A stretch of 64,000 nt of DNA from Geothrix rubra (lineage in GTDB: Bacteria > Acidobacteriota > Holophagae > Holophagales > Holophagaceae), in contig NZ_BSDD01000002.1 in NCBI RefSeq assembly GCF_030268065.1, forward strand, positions 62,001-126,000, in the 5' to 3' direction. Shown in pieces: positions 19,782 to 28,129 of the stretch. The translations under genes and the position numbers were made by a program. Position 1 is the stretch's first letter. Every line of letters begins with the position of its first letter. The notes under the pieces are model-generated. The model was not told the origin of the DNA. It saw only the letters and a program-made list of their open reading frames with translations, and searched no databases.

Positions 19782-20963
19782 TCAGGGGGTCGGTTCGCGG
19801 GGGCAAGCATAGCGGGACAGATCCTCGCCGAGGATCCCCCGCAGGGACGGGAGCTCGTCCTCCGGCAGTTCCAGGAACAGGAAGGCGAAGACGGGGTGGC
19901 GGGTGAAGTCCACCTTCCGGAGTTCGAGGACCCCGTGGAAACGGGCCAGGAAGGCCTCGTAGTCGACGGATTCGAGGGTGGCGGGGTCCACCCGGGAGGG
20001 CAGGTCCGCCACCACCAGCGCGAAGACCTTCCCCTCCCGCTCCGGGAGGATGCGCTCCCAGTCCGGAACGCGGCCCTCCAGGAAGCAGGCGTAGGGGTTG
20101 AGCCCGTACGCGTGGTGGGCCATGTCCGCCACGCACCACCCGGCGAACCGCAGGGGGTTCACCTCGATGGGGGCGATGCGGCCGTCCGCCCCGACCCGCA
20201 GTTCCGCGTGGACCGGGAAATCCCGCAGCCCCGCCCGGCGGCCCACCTCCTCGAGGAAGGCGGCGAAGGGCTCGCGCCACCGGCGGATGAGGGCAGGCAA
20301 GGTGTAGTACACCCGGTCGCTCACGTCCTCCTCCGAGGCGAAGAGGTGGCCGAGGATGTCCAGGATCACCACCCGCCCCTCGGCGTCGTAGTAGGCATCC
20401 ACGGCGAACTCCTCGCCCTCGATCACCTCCTCCACGATGAACCGGTCGAAGTCCACCACCTGGCCGGGGTACAGGCTCCCCTGGCGCCGGGCCGCCTCCG
20501 CGAGTTCCGCCGCCACGCCGGGCCAGGCCGCGGGATCCCGGACCACCCGCACCCCCAGGCTGAAGAAGCCCACGGCGGGCTTCACCACGAACGGCGCCGG
20601 AATGGACCGGGGATCGAAGCGGGCGAGCCCCTCCAGATCCACCCCCGCGAAGCGGTAGTCCGGGTAGAGGTCCGCCAGCATCTCGCGGAACCGGAGCTTG
20701 TCCTTGAAGCGGGCGATCCGCCCGGGGAGCGCCGTGGCGCCCAGGTGCCGGGCCACCCACCCGATGGCGTGCTCCGAGTTGGCGTAGATCCGGGGATGCC
20801 CTCCGCCCGTGAAGGCCTCCGCGAAGGCATCGTCCCCCCACAGCCGCAGCCCCGTGCCTGCGAGGGCCTGCCTGGCCATGGGCGTGTCCAGGACCGGGGC
20901 CCCCAGGTCCAGCGCAGCGCGCTTCAGCAGGTCCGACACGTAGGGTTCTTCCAGAATGAACAC
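19782..20963 (-). CDS. ATP-grasp domain protein of unknown substrate
   Basis: A 393-residue protein. GTG 20963 is chosen over ATG 21005 because GAGGAAGG lies 6-8 nt upstream and the fold begins there. ATP-grasp features: PFVVKPAVGFFSLGVRVV (adenine/phosphate loop, about 135-155), FIVEEVIEGEEFAVDAYY (about 190-210) and the metal-binding EVNPLRFAGWC. A specific ligand cannot be read. Proteins of this type join carboxylates to amines, as in peptide or amino-acid ligases. The gene is divergent from the TPR-bioD pair. No cognate partner (peptide, carrier protein) was found beside it. Confidence 0.72.
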   Translation of the reverse strand: MFILEEPYVSDLLKRAALDLGAPVLDTPMARQALAGTGLRLWGDDAFAEAFTGGGHPRIYANSEHAIGWVARHLGATALPGRIARFKDKLRFREMLADLYPDYRFAGVDLEGLARFDPRSIPAPFVVKPAVGFFSLGVRVVRDPAAWPGVAAELAEAARRQGSLYPGQVVDFDRFIVEEVIEGEEFAVDAYYDAEGRVVILDILGHLFASEEDVSDRVYYTLPALIRRWREPFAAFLEEVGRRAGLRDFPVHAELRVGADGRIAPIEVNPLRFAGWCVADMAHHAYGLNPYACFLEGRVPDWERILPEREGKVFALVVADLPSRVDPATLESVDYEAFLARFHGVLELRKVDFTRHPVFAFLFLELPEDELPSLRGILGEDLSRYACPREPTP

Positions 20964-21105
20964 GGGCGCCCTTCCTCGATGCCACGCCGCAGGGGGCGGC
21001 CGCACTCCCCGAGGCTAACCCGGCCGGACTCCCGGAAAGGCGCAACTGTGACTGGCCCCGTTCCCCTCCTGTGGGAGAATCCCCAGTCGCATGGAAGGAG
21101 CCCCC

Positions 21106-21738
21106 ATGAACCGGAACATCCTCCTCGCCCTCGCCGGCGGTCTCGTGGTCGGAGGCCTCATCGGCTACTTCATCGGCGCCAGCAGCGGCTCGGGTTCCTC
21201 CACCGTCGTGGCGGCCGCCGTGCCGGCGGCGACCGCGGCCCCCGCCATGCCCGGCGGGATGCCCGGGGCCGCGCCCGGCATGACGCCGCCGGGGGCCATG
21301 CCGCCCAGCGCCGTGCAGCAGCAGAACATCGCCGGCCTGGAACGCGCCACCCTCCAGGATCCGAAGAACCGGGCCGCCTGGGTGGAGCTGGGCAACGCCT
21401 ACTTCGATTCGAACCAGGCCCAGAAGGCCGTCACCGCCTATGCCAAGGCCCTCGCCCTCCAGGGCGACGACCCCAACGTGCTCACCGACCAGGGTGTGAT
21501 GTTCCGCGAGCTGGGCCAGTTCGACAAGGCCGTGGCCAACTTCCAGAAGGCCCAGAAGCTGGATCCCAAGCACCTCCAGAGCCTCTTCAACCTGGGCATC
21601 GTGTACGCCAACGACCTCCACAAGCTGCCGGAGGCCCAGGCGGCCTGGAACCGGATCATCACCCTCGCCCCCGACAGCCAGCAGGCGGGACAGGCCCGCC
21701 AGGCCCTGGCCCAGCTCAAGACCGGCACCCCGCGCTGA
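21106..21738 (+). CDS. Membrane-anchored TPR protein
   Basis: A 210-residue protein with an N-terminal TM helix (LLALAGGLVVGGLIGYFIG), a flexible Ala/Gly/Met/Pro linker (about 25-70) and four TPR-like units from about residue 70, with WVELGNAYFDSNQAQKAVTAY, NVLTDQGVMFRELGQFDKAV and SLFNLGIVYANDLH. Similar to CcmH/NrfG-like or general TPR scaffold proteins, without other cytochrome c genes here. ATG 21106 follows GAAGGAG; ATG 21091 is upstream and lacks a site. It is 28 nt before bioD and likely co-transcribed. Confidence 0.8.
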   Translation: MNRNILLALAGGLVVGGLIGYFIGASSGSGSSTVVAAAVPAATAAPAMPGGMPGAAPGMTPPGAMPPSAVQQQNIAGLERATLQDPKNRAAWVELGNAYFDSNQAQKAVTAYAKALALQGDDPNVLTDQGVMFRELGQFDKAVANFQKAQKLDPKHLQSLFNLGIVYANDLHKLPEAQAAWNRIITLAPDSQQAGQARQALAQLKTGTPR

Positions 21739-21766
21739 TCTGAACCCGACGGACGCCACCGAACCC

Positions 21767-22459
21767 GTGCTGAACCTCGCCGACCTCCCCAGCCCCCTCT
21801 GGGTCCTCGGAACCGGCACCGGCGTGGGCAAGACCCACGTGTCCGGCCGCATCGCCCGGGCCTGGTCCGCCTGGGCCCCCGTGACCTACCGCAAGCCCTT
21901 CCAGACCGGCGTGGACCGGCCGGACCACCCCGAGGCCGATGCCAGCGCCATCACCGGCCCTGGCATCACCGCCGAGAGCCACGTCCTCCTGGAGGCGCCC
22001 CTTTCCCCCCTGGCGGCGGCCCGGCGGGAAGGGCGCACCCTCGATCTCGACGGCACCGCCGCATGGTGCCGCCGCCCTGCCGAGGGACGGCTCCTCCTGG
22101 AAGGCGTGGGCGGCCTCATGGTGCCCCTCGCCCCGGGCCTCCACTTCCTCGCCTGGGCCTCGAACTGGGACGCCCCGCCCGCGCTCCCCGTCCCCGGCAG
22201 CGCCTCCGGCGCCTGCCTGCGGCCCCAGGACCGGGGCCGGATCCCCTGCGTGCTCGTGGCCCTCGCGGGCCTCGGCACCCTCAACCACACCCTGCTTTCC
22301 GCCGAGGCGCTCATGCTGCGCGGCTGGCGCATCGAGGCGGTCATCCTCAACCCCGGCGCCGATGGCACCGAGGCCGCCACCGCCCAGGAGAACGCGGCCA
22401 TCCTGCGGGAGTTCCTGCCGGTGCCGGTGGAGCTGCTCGACGGAGGGGGCGCCGCATGA
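21767..22459 (+). CDS. bioD: Dethiobiotin synthetase
   Basis: A 230-residue protein that carboxylates 7,8-diaminopelargonate with CO2 and ATP to give dethiobiotin. The P-loop is GTGTGVGKT (residues 15-23); YRKPFQTG (substrate/Mg), EGVGGLMVPL (about 119-128) and LGTLNHTLLSAEAL are all family signatures. The segment between GLMVPL and CVLVALAGLG is longer than in the E. coli enzyme (LAWASNWDAPPALPVP...). GTG start; no strong ribosome site, which fits coupling to the upstream TPR gene. A 12-bp hairpin follows the stop. Confidence 0.93.
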   Translation: MLNLADLPSPLWVLGTGTGVGKTHVSGRIARAWSAWAPVTYRKPFQTGVDRPDHPEADASAITGPGITAESHVLLEAPLSPLAAARREGRTLDLDGTAAWCRRPAEGRLLLEGVGGLMVPLAPGLHFLAWASNWDAPPALPVPGSASGACLRPQDRGRIPCVLVALAGLGTLNHTLLSAEALMLRGWRIEAVILNPGADGTEAATAQENAAILREFLPVPVELLDGGGAA

Positions 22460-22461
22460 GA

Positions 22462-22488
22462 AGGGCCGGCGCAGGATGCGCCGGCCCT
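22462..22488. terminator. Perfect 12-bp hairpin between convergent bioD and the 22505 gene
   Basis: AGGGCCGGCGCA (22462-22473) pairs fully with TGCGCCGGCCCT (22477-22488) over a GGA loop. There is no T-run, so it may terminate with Rho or simply protect the 3' end of both transcripts. Confidence 0.65.
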
Positions 22489-22504
22489 CCGTACCGCTCC
22501 GGGA

Positions 22505-24190
22505 TCACAGGGTGTCGGGAACCAGGGTCAGGTAGACTCCCGCCCAGCCGGCGGCCTCGGTGGCCATGCTCACGGTGATGGCAAGGCCCTTCCCCCGGAA
22601 GCCGTCGCGCTCGAGGCCCATCGCCGACACCGGGAGGGGCGTGAAGACGGTGGGATCCACGGCCGCGGGATCGATCAGGGAGCCGTCCATGCCGGTCTCC
22701 ACCAGGGTCGCGATGGCCTGGTCCGTGGCCGGTCCCTTGCGGAGGTAGAGGCCATCGACCGGGTTCACGTAGGCCCCGTCCACGACGGTGCCCTTCCGGG
22801 CCTTGAAGGCCGCGTGGAAGTTCCGGTCCAGCAGGCAGCCGTCCACCAGGCCGGAGACCGCCACGAAGGAGGCGGAGCGCCAGCGGGCCGGCTCACCGGT
22901 CTCGTCGGATTCCCCGGTACCGGGAACCAGGCCGGAGAAGTTCCAGAAGACGAAGTCGTCGAACTGGGTGGGCGTCTTCGCGACCACCTTCGTGGCGCCG
23001 GTGAGGATGTCGTGGACGAAGATCCCCTGGTGCACCGGCACCGTCGTCGCGAATCCATCGGGATAGGTTGCCTGGCAGTAGGCCAGGAGGTCCTTGTTCC
23101 CGTCCGTGGGGCACTGCAGGGTCAGGGCCCTGGTCTCGGTGCCCCAGGCGCCCCAGAAGGCCACGAAGCGGCCGTCGAAGGAGACCCCCTCCCCCAGCCG
23201 ATTGAACCCGGTCCCCCTGGCCTCGCCGGGCACCTGGCCGCCGATCTTCACCAGCGGGAACAGGGGCGGCTTGGCCCACACCAGCGGCGCCAGGTAGATG
23301 CCGCCCTTGGTGGGGTTGTCCTCGTTGTCGAACCCGGCGAACACGGCCCAGAAGCCGGCCGCGCTCGGCGGGGCGGTGGAGCCGAACTTGGTGCAGGTTC
23401 CGGGAATGTACGTATCCGTGTCGGCGATGGGCACCACCGTCCGGGTGCCGCCCGCGGGCTCAAGCACGGAACCATCGGCCAGCGGCAGCGCGGCGTCCTT
23501 CAGGTTGCGGAAGTAGACGCCGGTCTTGCCGAGGGTGGCGCCCGGGTTGTCCGGATCGGGCACGCTGTAGTTCCCCTTGAACACGAGGGTGGCGCCGTTG
23601 GTCACGGCGGGCGCACCGGGGAACATGTCGAACTTGAGGCCCGGATTCCCGGGCACCCCGAGGTAGCCGAAGTCCGGCGCGTTGCCGAGGTTGCTGGCGC
23701 CGGCGATGAGCGGGCCGAAGGGGTTGGTGTAGATGCCGGTGGTCCCCACCCGGGTGTCCGTGCCATCCGGCAGCTGGTACTGCCACGTCGGCTGGTGGAT
23801 CCCGCGGGAGGCCACGGTGGCGGCACGCATGTCGATGCGCGGAATGGACGGCGGTTCCACGAACCTCGAATCGAGGTTGTTCGGGTTCGGCACGCGGGTG
23901 GCCCGGTCGAAGATCGTCACCAGGGGCGTCCCCTGGGCCATGTCGCGGGTGAAGACGCCGTGGGCGGGTTCGCCCGTGCCCTTGCCGCCCTTGCTCCGGC
24001 CCCGGAACACGACCAGCTGGTTCATGTTCAGGGAGGGCTGGTTGAAGCTGTTGAACACCCGGGCGGCGGGGTCCCCGGGGACGAGGTCGCCGTTGTTCAC
24101 CACCACCTGCCAGTCGAAGGGCGGGGCGGCCGCGAGCAGGGTGGATGCCCCCAGGACCAGCAGGAGCGTTCGAAGCGGGTTGTTATCCAT
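22505..24190 (-). CDS. Secreted protein of unknown function
   Basis: A 561-residue protein with a signal peptide (LRTLLLVLGASTLLAAA). The mature part is beta-rich and Gly/Pro/Asn-rich, with repeated units of the form VVFRGxSxGG, TLVFKGNYSVPD, FVAFWGAWGTETRAL, and VAVSGLVDG. This resembles bacterial proteins made of repeated propeller-like strands with 'choice of anchor' annotations, but I cannot name the family with confidence. No anchor or lipobox is visible. Two possible disulfide pairs (TCTKF, CPTDG...YCQATYPDG). Upstream is the largest intergenic region of the window. Confidence 0.75.
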   Translation of the reverse strand: MDNNPLRTLLLVLGASTLLAAAPPFDWQVVVNNGDLVPGDPAARVFNSFNQPSLNMNQLVVFRGRSKGGKGTGEPAHGVFTRDMAQGTPLVTIFDRATRVPNPNNLDSRFVEPPSIPRIDMRAATVASRGIHQPTWQYQLPDGTDTRVGTTGIYTNPFGPLIAGASNLGNAPDFGYLGVPGNPGLKFDMFPGAPAVTNGATLVFKGNYSVPDPDNPGATLGKTGVYFRNLKDAALPLADGSVLEPAGGTRTVVPIADTDTYIPGTCTKFGSTAPPSAAGFWAVFAGFDNEDNPTKGGIYLAPLVWAKPPLFPLVKIGGQVPGEARGTGFNRLGEGVSFDGRFVAFWGAWGTETRALTLQCPTDGNKDLLAYCQATYPDGFATTVPVHQGIFVHDILTGATKVVAKTPTQFDDFVFWNFSGLVPGTGESDETGEPARWRSASFVAVSGLVDGCLLDRNFHAAFKARKGTVVDGAYVNPVDGLYLRKGPATDQAIATLVETGMDGSLIDPAAVDPTVFTPLPVSAMGLERDGFRGKGLAITVSMATEAAGWAGVYLTLVPDTL

Positions 24191-24820
24191 CGGAGTGTCT
24201 CCTGGCCCGTGTCACCGGGTCCGGACGGGGAGACCGGGCCTTTCCTCCCCTGTCCGGCCTTGCGCCTGGCGATGGAGGCACGGGGTCCCCTGATCGGACC
24301 CGCCGCCCCCTGGACATCGAACCGGCCGGCCGCGATCGCTCCCGCGAGGCTCCCGCCGGGCGCAGGCGCCAAGCGGCGCTGCGACTTCCCTGGAGCCTCT
24401 GGGGTTCGCGTCATGACGGGCCTACCTGGGTTCAAAAGACGTGGTGAGCGAGTCAATCACCGGGCCCTTGGATCTGTCCATCAGAAAAGTGGATCTTTGC
24501 GTCTTTTTTCAAAGGACATGGAGGTCCAACCTACACTGCGACACGATCCACCAAGGCCCATCCTGGCCCTGGATGGCCGGAACCAGGCGGGATTCCACCG
24601 AGTCTCCGAGGTCCCTGCGCCCCTGCCGGGGGAGGCCCCGGAGCCTGCGTCCAGCGATCCCATCCCGCCGATCCCCGGGATGACCCGTACTCAAACGGCG
24701 CGGCCGAATCCCCGATGAGATCCCGTGACCAGGCCTCCTGATCACCTGCGCCCGGCCCCACGATCCGGGCATGTGCGGGCGTTCCGCCCCCCGCGGCGGG
24801 GCCCGCAGGAACGAGATCCC
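24191..24820. other. 630-bp divergent intergenic region, no gene recognised
   Basis: Separates the divergent secreted-protein gene (minus) and Cache-sensor gene (plus), so it should contain both promoters. A less GC-rich patch lies at about 24470-24545, including a T-run and a GGAC-N6-GTCC dyad (24513-24526 region). No tRNA, riboswitch or credible small ORF was recognised; the open frames in both directions have no ribosome site and look like GC-driven noise. Confidence 0.5.
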
Positions 24821-26683
24821 ATGCCCACCCTCTCCCCGCGCCAGCGGTTCCTGATCGCCCTCCTGCTGGGCTCCGCGGGCTTCCTGGTCAACCTGCTCCG
24901 CTTCGAGATCTTCTTCAACGTCGACTTCATCTTCGGATCGGTCTTCGTGATGCTCGCGATCCTCCTCGCCGGCCCGGTGGCCGGGGTGATCGCCGCGGTG
25001 ATCGCCGGCGGCGCGACCCTCGTCCTGTGGAATCACCCCTGGGCCCTCGTGATCGCGACGGCCGAGGCCCTGTGCGTGGGAGGGTTGCACTCGCGCCGAT
25101 CCTGGGACCTGCTGCTGGCCGACCTCCTCTACTGGGTGGTCCTCGGGACCCCCATCGTCTGGGTGTGCTACCACCTCGTGCTGCACATCCAGCCCGAGAC
25201 GACCCTCCTGATCATCCTGAAGCAGTCCGTCAACGGCATCGTCAACACCCTGCTGGCCTGCCTCCTCCACCTGAGCTGGCGGGCCCGGTCCCGCCCACGC
25301 GGAGGCCCCCGCCCCGCCTTCCGCAACGCGGTCTTCGTCACGCTGGTCTCCCTCGTGACCTTCCCCGCCCTCCTGTTCCTGGCGGCCTTCCTCCGGCGGG
25401 AGATCCGGAACGAGGAGCAGCTGCTGGCGAACCGGAGCGTCGAGCTGGACCGGGTGACCCGCCGGGCCCTCAACGACTGGATCGGGGACCGCCACCAGGC
25501 CATCGCCACCCTGGCGGCCCTGGTGGCCCGGCCGGACCTGGACGCCGCGGCCCGGCAGCAGGCCACGGACATCATCCGGACCGCCTCGCCGGCCTTCAGG
25601 CGTGTCGGCGTGCTGGATGACCGCGCCATCGTGACCGCCTACAGTCCCCTCCTCGACGACCAGGGCCGCACCGTGCTGGGGAGGGACTTCTCGGACCGCC
25701 CCTACATCCCGATCCTGAAGGAGACCCTCCGACCCCATGTGGCGGACCTCGCCATGGGACGGATCGGGCGTCCCGCGCCCATCTTCCCGCTGGTGGTGCC
25801 CATCCTCCGGAACGGCCGGTACGACGGCTACTGCATCGGCATCACCGACACCAACCTCGTCCGGGAGCTCCTCCAGACCATCGCCGGCCAGGGGAACGGC
25901 CAATTGACGCTCCTCGACCGGAAGGGGCTGGTCGTGTCCACCACCCGGACGGACCTGCCCGTCATGGCCGCGTTCCCGCCGGTGGAGGGGGAGGCGCGGC
26001 CGCTGGGCGAGGGGATCTGGCACCGGATCCCCATGGCCCGGCTCGGCCAGAGCCGCATGCAGCGCTGGCGCCACTCGCTCGTCGTCCGCGAGGGGCTCCT
26101 TGGCCCGGAGCTCCCCTGGAAGGTGGTGGTGGAACTGCCCTTCGCCCCCCTCATCGACACCCTGACCCGGATCAGCATCCTCGGCCTCGGGGCCCTTCTC
26201 CTCCTGATCCTCGGAACGGTGAGCCTGGCCCAGGTCCTCAGCCGCGGCTTCACCACCTCCGTCGCCCAGCTGGAGGCGGCCACCCGCGCCTTTCCCGCGC
26301 TCCTCGACAGCGACCCGGAGAAGCGCCTGATCCTTCCCGACAGCGGCATCGAGGAGATGCACCACCTGGCGCTCCGGTTCGACCAGATGGCGGAGGCCCT
26401 CCGCGCCTCCTTCCGCGAGTTGCGGGCCTTCAAGGACACCCTGGAACAGCGCGTCGTGGCCCGGACCGCCGAGCTCCAGACGGCCCTCGACACCATCCGG
26501 ACCCTCCACGGGATCATCCCCATCTGCTCCTCGTGCAAGAAGATCCGGGACGACCATGGCGCCTGGAACCAGCTGGAGACCTACATCTCCCAGCACACCG
26601 ACGCGGCCTTCACCCATGGCATCTGCCCGGAGTGCGCCAGGCGGTTCCTCGCGGACGCCCGTCGCGAGGACGCCGAGGGCTGA
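24821..26683 (+). CDS. Membrane sensor: multi-TM N-terminus, Cache domain, C-terminal CxxC/CxxC motif
   Basis: A 620-residue protein. ATG 24821 follows AGGAACGAG. Five or six hydrophobic helices (about 8-155) form an N-terminal membrane domain; another helix (about 168-190) begins an extracytoplasmic dCache-like segment (about 195-440, with WIGDRHQAIATLA, LGRDFSDRPYIP, LPVMAAFP). After a last TM (about 450-475), a HAMP-like linker and coiled coil lead to GIIPICSSCKKIRDDHGAW and HGICPECARRF. That CxxC-x35-CxxC motif ends many sensor kinases and regulators; its job is unknown and zinc binding is inferred. No kinase, GGDEF, EAL or methyl-accepting domain is present, so output is unclear. Confidence 0.8.
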   Translation: MPTLSPRQRFLIALLLGSAGFLVNLLRFEIFFNVDFIFGSVFVMLAILLAGPVAGVIAAVIAGGATLVLWNHPWALVIATAEALCVGGLHSRRSWDLLLADLLYWVVLGTPIVWVCYHLVLHIQPETTLLIILKQSVNGIVNTLLACLLHLSWRARSRPRGGPRPAFRNAVFVTLVSLVTFPALLFLAAFLRREIRNEEQLLANRSVELDRVTRRALNDWIGDRHQAIATLAALVARPDLDAAARQQATDIIRTASPAFRRVGVLDDRAIVTAYSPLLDDQGRTVLGRDFSDRPYIPILKETLRPHVADLAMGRIGRPAPIFPLVVPILRNGRYDGYCIGITDTNLVRELLQTIAGQGNGQLTLLDRKGLVVSTTRTDLPVMAAFPPVEGEARPLGEGIWHRIPMARLGQSRMQRWRHSLVVREGLLGPELPWKVVVELPFAPLIDTLTRISILGLGALLLLILGTVSLAQVLSRGFTTSVAQLEAATRAFPALLDSDPEKRLILPDSGIEEMHHLALRFDQMAEALRASFRELRAFKDTLEQRVVARTAELQTALDTIRTLHGIIPICSSCKKIRDDHGAWNQLETYISQHTDAAFTHGICPECARRFLADARREDAEG

Positions 26684-26707
26684 GCCGGGCTGGCCTACAC
26701 TGGTGCC

Positions 26708-28129
26708 ATGCCCACGCCCCTGCCCCACGACTGGACCGACCGACTGGCCCTGGACCGGGCCCACGTCTGGCATCCCTTCACCCAGATGAAGGTCCACGAG
26801 GTGGATCCGCCCGTCCCCGTCATCGGCGGCGAGGGCTGCGACCTCCTGCTGGCCGACGGGAGCCGGGTCCTGGACGGCATCTCCAGCTGGTGGACCTGCC
26901 TGCACGGCCACTGCCATCCCCGGCTCATGGGCGCCCTGGAGCGCCAGGCGGGGAAGCTGGACCACGTCCTCTTCGCCGGCTTCACCCACGAGCCCGCCCT
27001 CGAGCTGGTGGCGCGGCTCCGCCCGAAGCTCCCCCCGAACCTCACGCGGGCCTTCTTCTCCGACAACGGCAGCACGGCCGTGGAGGTGGCCCTGAAGATG
27101 GCCTTCCAGGCCCAGCTCCAGCGGGGCGAGGCGGGCCGCACGCGCTTCGGCGCCCTGCGGGAGGGCTACCACGGCGACACCCTGGGCGCCGTGGGCGTGG
27201 GCGAGCTGGACAACTTCATGACGGGCCTCTTCCGGCCCCTGCTGCTGGCTTGCGATCGGCTCGAGCTGCCGGAGGACCCGCGGCGCGAGCTGGACGCGGA
27301 TCTCGCGGGCTGGCCCGAGCGCCTGGAAGCCGCCCGGGAGGCGGTCCGCGCCTACTTCGACGAGCACGGCGACCGGCTGGCCGCCTTCATCGCCGAGCCG
27401 CTGCTCCAGGCGGCGGGCGGCATGCGCATGTGGCCGCCGGAGCTGCTGCAGGAGCTGCGGGCCCAGTGCGACGCCCACGGCGTCTACCTCATCGCCGACG
27501 AAGTCATGACCGGGTTCGGCCGCACCGGCACCTTCCTGGCGTGCGACCAAGGAGGCTCCATCTCCGAGAGGGAAGCGAGCGGGAGCGAAGCGCCGCTTCA
27601 CGATAGATGGAGGGGCGTCGCGCCGGACCTGCTCTGCCTCTCCAAGGGCCTCACGGGCGGCACGTTGCCCCTCTCCATGACCTGGGCCACGGAGGAGCTC
27701 TACGGCCACTTCTGGGGCGAACCGGCCTCGGGCCGGGCCTTCCTCCACGGCCACAGCTACACGGCCAATCCGCTCGCCTGCGCCGTGGCCTGCGCCAGCC
27801 TGGCCCTCTTCGACGACGAGCCCGTGCTGGCCAACGCGGCGGAGATCGCCACGGCCATGGCCGACGCCTTCCGGGAGCTGTCGGCGCACCCTGCCGTGCG
27901 CCAGGCCCGGGTCTTCGGCACCGTGGGCGCCTGCCGGCTGGTGGATCCGGCCACGGGGAGCCCGGACACGCTGGAGGCCCGGTACGGCTGGAAGCTCCAC
28001 CGCCGCGCGCTGGAGCACGGCCTCCTGGTCCGCCCCGTGGGCGACTGCCTCTACCTGATGCCGCCCCTCTGCACGCCGCCGGCCCGGATCCGCGAGGCCG
28101 GCGAGACGCTGCGCGCGCTGCTGGGCTGA
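26708..28129 (+). CDS. bioA: Adenosylmethionine-8-amino-7-oxononanoate aminotransferase, with in-frame 21-residue insert
   Basis: A 473-residue PLP enzyme (usual length about 430), making 7,8-diaminopelargonate from the BioF product with SAM as amino donor. Landmarks: WHPFTQM near residue 18, GISSWWTCLHGHCHP, SDNGSTAVEVALKM, GYHGDTLGA, DEVMTGFGRTG, PLP Lys in SKGLTGGTLPLS, and HGHSYTANPLAC. Between FLACDQ and GVAPDLLCLSKG residues 282-302 are an insertion missing from E. coli BioA (FACEHAEIAPDILCLGK). The insert corresponds to a palindromic DNA segment (27551-27613). The insertion point is a surface loop before the PLP Lys strand. The stop overlaps the next start by 1 nt. Confidence 0.93.
   Translation: MPTPLPHDWTDRLALDRAHVWHPFTQMKVHEVDPPVPVIGGEGCDLLLADGSRVLDGISSWWTCLHGHCHPRLMGALERQAGKLDHVLFAGFTHEPALELVARLRPKLPPNLTRAFFSDNGSTAVEVALKMAFQAQLQRGEAGRTRFGALREGYHGDTLGAVGVGELDNFMTGLFRPLLLACDRLELPEDPRRELDADLAGWPERLEAAREAVRAYFDEHGDRLAAFIAEPLLQAAGGMRMWPPELLQELRAQCDAHGVYLIADEVMTGFGRTGTFLACDQGGSISEREASGSEAPLHDRWRGVAPDLLCLSKGLTGGTLPLSMTWATEELYGHFWGEPASGRAFLHGHSYTANPLACAVACASLALFDDEPVLANAAEIATAMADAFRELSAHPAVRQARVFGTVGACRLVDPATGSPDTLEARYGWKLHRRALEHGLLVRPVGDCLYLMPPLCTPPARIREAGETLRALLG
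27556..27612 (+). repeat. Palindromic element inserted in frame in bioA
   Basis: CTCCATCT (27556-27563) and AGATGGAG (27605-27612) form an 8-bp outer stem, and GAAGCG (27572-27577) with CGCTTC (27595-27600) a second stem, around AGCG-rich sequence. Total insert relative to E. coli BioA is 63 nt (27551-27613), a multiple of three, so translation continues through it. Confidence 0.65.

Noticed and set aside
24145-24447. Small plus-strand ORF in the 630-bp gap
   Set aside because: No ribosome site, Arg/Gly/Pro noise composition, and it overlaps the leader of the minus-strand gene.
26708-28129. bioA as a pseudogene disrupted by an insert
   Set aside because: The insert keeps the frame and all catalytic motifs are present before and after it.
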